Below, piece by piece: positions 6,555-11,861 of a stretch of DNA of 11,861 bases. Where the stretch lies: assembly GCA_002455605.1 (NCBI GenBank), contig DKLE01000199.1, forward strand, positions 1 through 11,861, written 5' to 3'. The DNA is from Firmicutes bacterium UBA6648. GTDB taxonomy: Bacteria > Bacillota > Clostridia > Peptostreptococcales > Anaerovoracaceae. Position 1 is the first letter of the stretch, and every line of letters starts with the position of its first letter. The position numbers and the translations under genes are program-made. Under the pieces are notes generated by a model. The model was not told where the DNA came from, did not search any database, and saw nothing but the letters and a program-made list of their open reading frames with translations.

Positions 6555-7229
6555 ATGAAAAAATATTTTAGTATTTTAAGAAAAAACCCATTATTTTCCG
6601 ATATAGCGGAAGATGAATTGGAGAAAATGCTTGGATGTCTCTCTGCCAGTATTAAAGATTACAGTAAGAATGAGATTATTTTTATGGCTGGAGATAAAAT
6701 AGATAAGGTTGGTATTGTTCTGTGCGGCAATGTGCAAATTATTAAGGAAGATATTTTAGGAAACAGAAACATTATAGCACATGTCGACGTGGGGCAGATT
6801 TTCGGTGAAGCCTTTGTTTGTGCGGGGGCGGAGAAACTTCTCATAAGTGTTATGGCAGGTGCCAATTGCACGCTGATGTTTATTGATTACAAAAAAGCGA
6901 TTTATACCTGTGATAACTCATGCGTATTTCATCATAGGCTGCTGGAAAACATGCTGGGCATTTTGGCTAGGAAAAATATTTTGCTGAATAATAAAATCGA
7001 ACACATGTCCAAACGAACCATTCGTGAAAAAGCGTTATCGTATTTATTGGCACAGGCACAGCAGCAGGAAAGAAAAGATTTTAAAATACCTTTTAACAGG
7101 CAGGAGTTAGCCGATTATCTCTGTGTGGACAGAAGTGCCTTATCCAATGAATTGGGTAAGCTCAGAGATGAGGGGATAATTGAGTTTAATCGAAATGAAT
7201 TTAAGATTTTAATGGAGGAATTTAATTAA
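6555..7229 (+). CDS. Crp/Fnr family transcriptional regulator
   Basis: This 224-aa protein has a cyclic-nucleotide-type beta-barrel (about 10-125), a long dimerisation helix (125-150) and a Crp-type winged helix-turn-helix (about 178-218). The last holds NRQELADYLCVDRSALSNELGKLRDEGIIEF, read here in two parts: NRQELADYLC (181-190) and VDRSALSNEL (191-200). At the phosphate-binding cassette (GEAFVCAGAEKLLISVMA), E. coli Crp has Arg82-Ser83 for cAMP; here both aligned positions are Leu (95, 96), so cAMP is an unlikely ligand. Cysteines at 28, 57, 89, 105, 119, 123 and 190 leave room for redox or metal sensing, which is speculation. AGAGGTG precedes the ATG. The kinase gene begins 14 bp after the stop, so it heads a likely three-gene operon. 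It is divergent from the ferredoxin-like gene, a probable target. Confidence 0.92.
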   Translation: MKKYFSILRKNPLFSDIAEDELEKMLGCLSASIKDYSKNEIIFMAGDKIDKVGIVLCGNVQIIKEDILGNRNIIAHVDVGQIFGEAFVCAGAEKLLISVMAGANCTLMFIDYKKAIYTCDNSCVFHHRLLENMLGILARKNILLNNKIEHMSKRTIREKALSYLLAQAQQQERKDFKIPFNRQELADYLCVDRSALSNELGKLRDEGIIEFNRNEFKILMEEFN

Positions 7230-7243
7230 TCCTGGGGGAAAAA

Positions 7244-8740
7244 ATGAAAAATATTAAAGACATAAAAGATATTTTTATGTATCGTATGTTGATCATATTT
7301 GTGATGATCTTAGGAGCCTCGGCAGTAGGGCATATATTAAAATATATGGGATTTTCAGAAATCAATATTGTTCTGGTTTTTCTATTGGCAATTCTTTTGA
7401 TAGCTTGGGCGGCTACCGGATATATTACGGGAATTGTAGCTTCATTTATTGCAACTTTTGCTTTTAATTATTTTTTTGCAGAACCCTATTATACCTTTTC
7501 TGTAAAGAATCCCAGCTATATTATTACCATTATATTAATGACTATCACGGCTTTTATAACCAGCACGCTGACATCAAAGATGAAACACAGCGCTCTGGAA
7601 GCGAGAGAAAAAGAGGCGGAAGCCACTTCACTTTACAGCCTGAATACCAGATTGACCGGTGCCAGTGATATAAATGATATGGCACATATTTCTGCCAGTG
7701 CAGTCAGTTTAAGCTTTGATTGTGAAGCGCAGTGCCTATGCTTTTATAAATCCAATAAATATGACAAGATCAGAGAGCGTATGGAAAATTTAGAGACAGC
7801 ATTCGATCCGGGAGAAAAATTTTGGGATTGGCCTATTTATGGAAATGAAGAGCCTCTTGGGGTGATTCGCATTCCCGCAGAAAAAGCGGCATTGATGAGT
7901 GAGGATCAGAAAAGTCTTCTTCAGGTCATGATTGAGAGCATTGCTTTAGCAATGGATCGCTGGCAGGCTTCTCAAAAGCAGATGGAAGCTGATGCTGAAA
8001 TTGTCCAGGAGAGATACAGAACGAATCTGCTGCGTTCCATCTCACACGATCTGAGAACACCGCTGTCCGGCATTATCGGAACCTCTGAAATGCTTATGGA
8101 TATGGTGGAGGAATCCGATGAAAAATATGAAATGATAAAGGGAATATTCAATGAGGCGGACTGGCTTCACGGTTTAATGGAAAATATACTGAGCCTCACC
8201 AAATTAGATGATGGGAAACTTACTATAGAAAAGGAAAGGGAAGCTGTAGAGGAAATTGTAGGAGGTGCGGTATCTCATATCAGCAGAAGGTTTCCCGAAT
8301 ATGAAATCAGAGTTCAGGTTCCGGAAGAGCTGTTGCTCGTTCCCATGGATGCAAAGCTGATAGAACAGGTGTTGTTAAATTTATTAGATAATGCCATGAA
8401 GCACACACCTAAAGGGAAGGAGATCAGTGTTTCTGTGACAGAAGATAAAAAATTAAATATAGCCGTCTTTAAAGTAGCAGATCAGGGAAATGGAATAAAG
8501 AGTGAAGACTTACCGTTAGTATTTAAACCTTTCTACACATCCGGGGGAGAACTGGCGGATGCACACAGAGGAACGGGTTTGGGTCTGCCGATTTGTGAAT
8601 CCATTGTAAGGGCACATGGAGGGCAGATAGAAGCACGCAACAGAGAAGACGGCAATGGAGCTGAATTTATTTTTACACTGCCAATGGAGGACAATAGAGG
8701 TGACAAACAAGGATATAAATATTCTGATAGTAGAAGATGA
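7244..8740 (+). CDS. DUF4118 sensor histidine kinase, short KdpD-like
   Basis: This 498-aa membrane kinase begins with a DUF4118-type domain of about four transmembrane segments (roughly 14-34, 41-58, 60-78, 91-110, with FNYFFAEPYYTF between). A GAF-like cytoplasmic segment follows (~125-240), then HisKA with the phospho-acceptor H268 (RSISHDLRTPLSG). The ATPase domain has N383 (LLNLLDNAMKHTP), D413-x-G415-x-G417 (ADQGNGI) and GTGLGLPI (443-450). This is the layout of the C-terminal half of KdpD. The ~380-residue N-terminal KdpD and universal-stress domains of full KdpD are absent. A GGGGGAAA ribosome binding site precedes the ATG. It follows the Crp/Fnr gene by 14 bp and overlaps the response regulator by 41 bp. 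With trkHA downstream, the likely job is potassium or osmotic sensing. Confidence 0.93.
   Translation: MKNIKDIKDIFMYRMLIIFVMILGASAVGHILKYMGFSEINIVLVFLLAILLIAWAATGYITGIVASFIATFAFNYFFAEPYYTFSVKNPSYIITIILMTITAFITSTLTSKMKHSALEAREKEAEATSLYSLNTRLTGASDINDMAHISASAVSLSFDCEAQCLCFYKSNKYDKIRERMENLETAFDPGEKFWDWPIYGNEEPLGVIRIPAEKAALMSEDQKSLLQVMIESIALAMDRWQASQKQMEADAEIVQERYRTNLLRSISHDLRTPLSGIIGTSEMLMDMVEESDEKYEMIKGIFNEADWLHGLMENILSLTKLDDGKLTIEKEREAVEEIVGGAVSHISRRFPEYEIRVQVPEELLLVPMDAKLIEQVLLNLLDNAMKHTPKGKEISVSVTEDKKLNIAVFKVADQGNGIKSEDLPLVFKPFYTSGGELADAHRGTGLGLPICESIVRAHGGQIEARNREDGNGAEFIFTLPMEDNRGDKQGYKYSDSRR
8686..8690 (+). promoter_or_regulatory. ribosome binding site of the response regulator
   Basis: GGAGG stands 9 bp before the GTG at 8700. 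It supports that GTG over the ATG at 8655, which would add 15 residues not expected before the receiver domain. Confidence 0.75.
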
Positions 8741-9398
8741 TCCCCAAATACGAAATTTTATCGCCTATGCGTTGAAGGGTGAGGGCTGTTCCTATAAAAC
8801 GGCATCAAATGGGGAAAGTGCCTTAAGCTTATTAGTCTCAGAGAAATATGATCTGTTGCTGTTAGATTTAGGTCTGCCTGATGTTGATGGAATTAAAATT
8901 ATTGAAAAAGTAAGGGAATGGTCCGATATGCCGATTATTGTTGTTTCCGCAAGGGATCAGGATAGGGAGAAGGTGCTGTGCTTAGATATGGGTGCGGATG
9001 ATTATCTGACAAAGCCTTTTTCCTCCGCTGAACTAATGGCGCGCATAAGAGTGGCCCTGCGGCATATCAATAAACTGAATGCAGAAAAACAGAGCAGCAT
9101 CTATAAAGTGGGAGGACTGCAAATTAATCTGGATAAACGAGTGGTTGAATTAGAGGGGACACCCATCCATGTAACCCCTATGGAATACAATTTATTAGTT
9201 TTGTTTTTCAAAAACATGGGCAAGGTTCTTACCACGAGTTATATATTAAAGAAAGTATGGGGAGTGGATTACAGCAGTGATACTCAGGCATTGAGAACCT
9301 TGATGGCTGCTTTAAGAAGAAAAATTGAAAAAAATCCGGCTAAACCGCGCTATATTATGACAGAGATCGGTGTAGGATATAGGCTCATGGATGAATAA
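8700..9398 (+). CDS. OmpR/KdpE-type response regulator
   Basis: With the GTG start at 8700 the protein has 232 residues and begins (V/M)TNKDINILIVEDD, the normal beginning of a receiver domain. The receiver has the acidic pocket E12-D13-D14, phospho-acceptor D56 (LLLLDLGLPDVDG), S83 (IIVVSARD) and K105 (DYLTKPF). The C-terminal OmpR-type winged helix (about 128-230) includes VTPMEYNLLVLFF and RYIMTEIGVGYRL. The sequence style is closest to KdpE. The gene overlaps the kinase by 41 bp, so translation is probably coupled and the two form a cognate pair. A terminator follows within 10 bp. Four direct repeats in front of trkH, beginning 41 bp beyond the stop codon, are good candidates for its binding site. 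Confidence 0.93.
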   Translation: MTNKDINILIVEDDPQIRNFIAYALKGEGCSYKTASNGESALSLLVSEKYDLLLLDLGLPDVDGIKIIEKVREWSDMPIIVVSARDQDREKVLCLDMGADDYLTKPFSSAELMARIRVALRHINKLNAEKQSSIYKVGGLQINLDKRVVELEGTPIHVTPMEYNLLVLFFKNMGKVLTTSYILKKVWGVDYSSDTQALRTLMAALRRKIEKNPAKPRYIMTEIGVGYRLMDE

Positions 9399-9400
9399 TA

Positions 9401-9429
9401 AAAGAAACCGTTTTCAGACGGTTTTTTTT
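9401..9429 (+). terminator. rho-independent terminator after the response regulator
   Basis: AAACCGT (9405-9411) pairs with ACGGTTT (9418-9424) around a 6-nt loop, followed by a T run to 9429. The stem can be extended by A-T pairs at its base. It separates the Crp/kinase/regulator operon from trkHA. Confidence 0.9.
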
Positions 9430-9438
9430 ATTGAAATG

Positions 9439-9486
9439 CTCACAGAATTCTCACAGGAAAATCGATTATCTCACACTATCCTCACA
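9439..9486. promoter_or_regulatory. four CTCACA direct repeats, likely response regulator binding site
   Basis: Exact CTCACA hexamers begin at 9439, 9450, 9470 and 9481, giving steps of 11, 20 and 11 bp. Two 11-bp tandem pairs on one DNA face, about two helical turns apart, is the arrangement bound by OmpR/PhoB-family dimers. The block lies between the regulator operon and trkH. The regulator is inferred from position and family, not shown. Confidence 0.65.
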
Positions 9487-9493
9487 GCAAGAA

Positions 9494-9513
9494 TGCTACT
9501 CTTTACATAGAAT
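9494..9513 (+). promoter_or_regulatory. possible activator-dependent promoter of trkHA
   Basis: Two -10 candidates lie just downstream of the direct repeats: an extended TGCTACTCT (9494-9502) and TAGAAT (9508-9513). Neither has a fair -35, as expected where an OmpR-family activator takes its place. The first lies 10 bp after the fourth hexamer. The choice between them is uncertain. Confidence 0.3.
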
Positions 9514-9575
9514 AATATTACTTAGTGTACGGGATCCTGTAATAATTAATAATATATTCTCTTAATTTTATTATT

Positions 9576-9621
9576 TTGAATATGAATACATGCTATTCAA
9601 TAAGGAAGGAATATTCCATCC
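9576..9621 (+). other. inverted repeat and near-palindrome in the trkH leader
   Basis: TTGAATA (9576-9582) and TATTCAA (9594-9600) form a 7-bp hairpin with an 11-nt loop. Three bases later comes an 18-bp palindrome with one mismatched pair, GGAAGGAAT|ATTCCATCC (9604-9621). Together they could be RNA structure or an operator in the 5' leader. No known riboswitch class was recognised, including the c-di-AMP riboswitch. Confidence 0.45.
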
Positions 9622-9655
9622 AAATTTTGGGTAGCATATGTTTTTGTTTAATAAA

Positions 9656-9660
9656 GGAAG
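9656..9660 (+). promoter_or_regulatory. ribosome binding site favouring the trkH start at 9671
   Basis: AAAGGAAG with GGAAG at 9656-9660 stands about 10 bp before the ATG at 9671. The ATG at 9638 has only a weak GGG upstream. Confidence 0.5.
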
Positions 9661-9670
9661 AAAGATTGTT

Positions 9671-11044
9671 ATGTTGTATAAAATGGAAAAATTGTTTACA
9701 CCGATTCAAATTATAGCGTATGGCTTTTTAGCGGCTATTTTAATAGGAGCGGCTTTGCTGACTCTGCCGGTTTCTGCAAAGCAGGGGCAGACTACGGAAT
9801 ATATGGATGCACTGTTTACCGCAACCAGTGCCATTTGTGTTACTGGGCTGACTACTGTGACAACCGCTGAGCATTGGAGCTTGTTTGGACAAATCGTTAT
9901 TTTAGGACTGATTCAATTCGGCGGGCTGGGGGTTATAACGGTTACTACATCAATTTTGTTGCTTCTTCATAAAAGAATTACTTTAACAGAAAGAATTTTA
10001 ATTCAGGACGCCTATAATCTCAACACTTTAGGGGGACTTGTCAAGCTAACCCTTCGAGAGCTGAAAGGTACTTTTTTGATAGAGGGAATTGGTGCCGCGT
10101 TATTTGCATTTCAATTTATACCGGAGTTTGGATTTTCATCAGGGCTGTGGAAAGCGGTTTTTCATTCCATTTCAGCCTTTTGCAATGCTGGAATTGACCT
10201 AATCGGACAAAATAGCTTTGTACCCTATGCGGATGGTCTGCTTATGAATCTGACAACGATGGCGTTGATTGTAATAGGCGGTATCGGTTTTCCTGTATGG
10301 TGGGATATCATACGGGTACTGAATAAATTAATAGAGGAAAAACTCAGCCCGAGATTCTTGTTTAAAAAACTGGAATTGCATTCCAAAGTAGCTATTACCG
10401 CTACCTTGTTTTTAATAATAAGCGGAACAATAATGGTTTTCTGTCTAGAATATACCAATGATTTGACCATTGGAACAATGCCCTTAGGAGAGAAGATACT
10501 GGCTTCACTTTTTCAATCGGTGACAACCAGAACTGCGGGATTTTTTACGATTTCTCAGGATGGATTGCGTGAATCTTCTGCTTTTATATGCATTTTACTG
10601 ATGTTTATCGGCGGATCACCATCCGGCACAGCAGGAGGGATCAAAACGGTTACCGCAGTAATCCTGTTGATATCTACTGTAGCAGTTATTAAGGGAAAAC
10701 CCGATGCAGAAATTTTTTACAGAAAAATTAATGATGGGTATTGCAGAAAAGCATTGGCTGTTTCCTGCTTTAGCTTATTGGTTCTGATTGTTTCAACACT
10801 TTGCTTATCCATCGTTCAGAATGCAGAGTTTTTGAACATTTTGTATGAAACTACCTCGGCGATAGGAACTGTGGGATTAACACGGAATTTAACACCGTCA
10901 TTGACTGAGCTTGGTAAATTAGTTGTTATAATAACTATGTATTTAGGACGTATCGGTCCAATCACCTTAGCGTTGGTGCTGAATCCGCAGAAGAGTAAAG
11001 GCAAAGTCTGCACTCTTCCGGAGGAGCAGGTTTTAATCGGTTAA
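9671..11044 (+). CDS. trkH: TrkH/KtrB family potassium uptake channel subunit
   Basis: This integral membrane protein has 457 residues from the ATG at 9671. An in-frame ATG at 9638 would add 11 residues but has a poorer ribosome binding site. It moves K+ (or Na+-coupled K+) into the cell. Four membrane-pore-membrane repeats are visible by their selectivity-filter glycines: SAICVTGLTTV, AFCNAGIDL, TRTAGFFTI and SAIGTVGLT. The intramembrane gating segment GGSPSGTAGGIKT follows the third pore. Length and the pairing with a single-domain TrkA-type protein suggest a Ktr-like system. The gene has its own promoter region with direct repeats, and trkA follows after 56 bp on the same strand. Expression probably depends on the response regulator encoded upstream. 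Confidence 0.95.
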   Translation: MLYKMEKLFTPIQIIAYGFLAAILIGAALLTLPVSAKQGQTTEYMDALFTATSAICVTGLTTVTTAEHWSLFGQIVILGLIQFGGLGVITVTTSILLLLHKRITLTERILIQDAYNLNTLGGLVKLTLRELKGTFLIEGIGAALFAFQFIPEFGFSSGLWKAVFHSISAFCNAGIDLIGQNSFVPYADGLLMNLTTMALIVIGGIGFPVWWDIIRVLNKLIEEKLSPRFLFKKLELHSKVAITATLFLIISGTIMVFCLEYTNDLTIGTMPLGEKILASLFQSVTTRTAGFFTISQDGLRESSAFICILLMFIGGSPSGTAGGIKTVTAVILLISTVAVIKGKPDAEIFYRKINDGYCRKALAVSCFSLLVLIVSTLCLSIVQNAEFLNILYETTSAIGTVGLTRNLTPSLTELGKLVVIITMYLGRIGPITLALVLNPQKSKGKVCTLPEEQVLIG

Positions 11045-11072
11045 ATAACGTATAAATAGAGATAGATAAGAA

Positions 11073-11093
11073 GCCGTGAGCGACGGCAGGAGG
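11073..11093 (+). promoter_or_regulatory. hairpin abutting the trkA ribosome binding site
   Basis: GCCGT (11073-11077) pairs with ACGGC (11083-11087) around a 5-nt loop, and AGGAGG (11088-11093) follows with no gap, 7 bp before the ATG. The stem has no T run, so it is not a terminator. It could stabilise the trkA message or set its translation relative to trkH. Confidence 0.4.
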
Positions 11094-11100
11094 AGAAGAG

Positions 11101-11778
11101 ATGAGTAAAAAACAGTATGTAATATTCGGATTGGGACGGTTTGGAAAAAGTGTAGCGACTGCGTTAGCAGAAAATGGCTGTGAAGTTTTGGTAATAGATG
11201 CAGATGAGAATTCAGTAAATGAGATGGCAGATGTGGTAACTTATGCAGTTAAAGCTGATGCGACGGAAACAGAAGCTTTAAAAAATTTAGGCTTGGGCAA
11301 TTTTGATGTAGCAATAATTGCTATGGGTGAAAATTTGGAAGCCAGTGTTATGGCTACGATACTTGTAAAGGAAGTGGGAGTTCCTTATGTACTGGCTAAA
11401 GCCCAAAGCGATTTACATGGGCGTATTCTGAAAAAGCTTGGAGCAGACATGGTGGTATTTCCGGAAAAAGAAACCGGAATTCGAATTGCCAATAGCTTAT
11501 TAGTCAATAATTTATTTAACACAGTAGAGCTGCCTGCCAACTATAATATGATGGAATTGGAAGCCTTGCCCGAATGGATCGGTAAAAGCTTTCATGAATT
11601 AAATTTAAGAGCATGGTTGAAAATAAATGTGATTGGCATCAAGAAAAAAAATCATTTGAACATTAATCCGGATCCGGAAGAGGCCATTGTAGAAGGAGAC
11701 ATCCTTATTCTTATTGGAAAAAATGAGGTATTAAAGAAGCTGGCAGATATGCACAATAAGGCGAAAATATTAAAATAA
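11101..11778 (+). CDS. trkA: TrkA/KtrA family NAD-binding RCK regulator of potassium uptake
   Basis: This 225-aa cytoplasmic protein has one RCK unit. The RCK_N Rossmann domain (about 4-125) carries G10-x-G12-x2-G15 (IFGLGRFGKS) and D33 after the second strand (VLVIDADE), which indicates NAD(H) binding. RCK_C (about 138-222) ends in EGDILILIGKNEVLKKL. Proteins of this size form octameric rings that gate the TrkH/KtrB channel; E. coli TrkA is a double version about twice as long. KtrA RCK_C domains often bind c-di-AMP, but whether this one does cannot be seen. AGGAGG stands 7 bp before the ATG. It lies 56 bp downstream of trkH with only a small hairpin between, so the two are probably co-transcribed. 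Confidence 0.95.
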   Translation: MSKKQYVIFGLGRFGKSVATALAENGCEVLVIDADENSVNEMADVVTYAVKADATETEALKNLGLGNFDVAIIAMGENLEASVMATILVKEVGVPYVLAKAQSDLHGRILKKLGADMVVFPEKETGIRIANSLLVNNLFNTVELPANYNMMELEALPEWIGKSFHELNLRAWLKINVIGIKKKNHLNINPDPEEAIVEGDILILIGKNEVLKKLADMHNKAKILK

Positions 11779-11794
11779 ATTATAGGATAAAGCA

Positions 11795-11803
11795 TGTTAT
11801 AAT
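11795..11803 (+). promoter_or_regulatory. extended -10 promoter of the gene at the right edge
   Basis: TGTTATAAT has a perfect TATAAT (11798-11803) with the TG of an extended -10. No good -35 is present. Transcription would start about 27 bp before the ATG at 11837. Confidence 0.6.
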
Positions 11804-11836
11804 AGGTTATATATTAAAATAAAAGGAGAGGATAAC

Positions 11837-11861
11837 ATGGCGAAACATCCTAAAATAATCA
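11837..11861 (+). CDS. start of an unidentified gene, cut by the window end
   Basis: The ATG follows a GGAGAGG ribosome binding site at 11825-11831 and opens the frame MAKHPKII, which runs off the end. Eight residues are too few to name a family. The extended -10 sequence upstream and the lack of a clear terminator after trkA leave both a separate and a read-through transcript possible. Confidence 0.6.

Noticed and set aside
8655..8699. ATG start at 8655 for the response regulator, giving 247 aa
   Set aside because: The extra 15 residues lie in the kinase's ATPase end, have no ribosome binding site and are not expected before a receiver domain; the GTG at 8700 has GGAGG at 9 bp.
9439..9486. 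CTCACA repeats as part of a CRISPR array or minisatellite
   Set aside because: Units are only six bases, there are four copies, and the helical spacing fits a protein binding site.
9430..9670. c-di-AMP riboswitch before the potassium uptake genes
   Set aside because: Such switches often precede these genes in Firmicutes, but the conserved purine-rich core was not found in this AT-rich leader.
9583..9702. 39-codon frame starting in the trkH leader
   Set aside because: It has no ribosome binding site, overlaps trkH in another frame and has a cysteine-rich, low-complexity product without family likeness.
11779..11803. ATTATA/TATAAT inverted repeat as a terminator after trkA
   Set aside because: The stem is six A-T pairs with a long loop and no following T run; the right arm is better explained as a -10 element.

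Overview
The window looks like chromosome of an AT-rich, anaerobic, low-GC Gram-positive bacterium, probably a member of the Clostridia. The grounds are strong GGAGG-type ribosome binding sites, AT-rich codon choice, short intergenic gaps, a clostridial-type ferredoxin beside a Crp/Fnr regulator, and a Ktr/Trk-type potassium system. The species cannot be read from the sequence. Nothing looks like a transposon, prophage, CRISPR array, rRNA or tRNA.

Left part (1-5518, + strand): a tight gene run of rmuC (5' end outside the window), a calcineurin-like metallophosphoesterase, phosphopentomutase deoB and pyrimidine-nucleoside phosphorylase pdp, followed after an 89-bp gap by an MBL-fold hydrolase. 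DeoB and Pdp work in the same salvage route: Pdp splits pyrimidine nucleosides to base plus (deoxy)ribose-1-phosphate, and DeoB turns that into the 5-phosphate. A bidirectional hairpin terminator closes the run and also ends the convergent unit coming from the right.

Middle (5517-9429): a divergent regulatory region of about 140 bp separates a leftward pair (a 4Fe-4S ferredoxin-like protein and a 61-aa protein) from a rightward operon (a Crp/Fnr-type regulator, a DUF4118 sensor kinase resembling the C-terminal half of KdpD, and an OmpR/KdpE-type response regulator). The rightward operon has a good sigma-A-type promoter, and a hairpin terminator follows the response regulator. A 16-bp perfect inverted repeat with Crp-family spacing lies in the divergent region.

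Right part (9430-11861): trkH and trkA encode a Ktr/Trk potassium uptake pair. Their promoter region carries four CTCACA direct repeats spaced 11, 20 and 11 bp, the layout expected for an OmpR-family response regulator, so the upstream two-component system probably controls trkHA. The leader also contains an inverted repeat and an 18-bp near-palindrome. A new gene with its own extended -10 promoter begins at 11837 and runs off the end.

The most interesting reading is a compact regulatory island in which a Crp/Fnr-type sensor lacking the cAMP-contact residues is co-transcribed with a shortened KdpD/KdpE pair. It may connect redox or metabolic state, through the ferredoxin partner, to potassium uptake. 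The genes and DNA repeats are seen directly; the wiring is inference.
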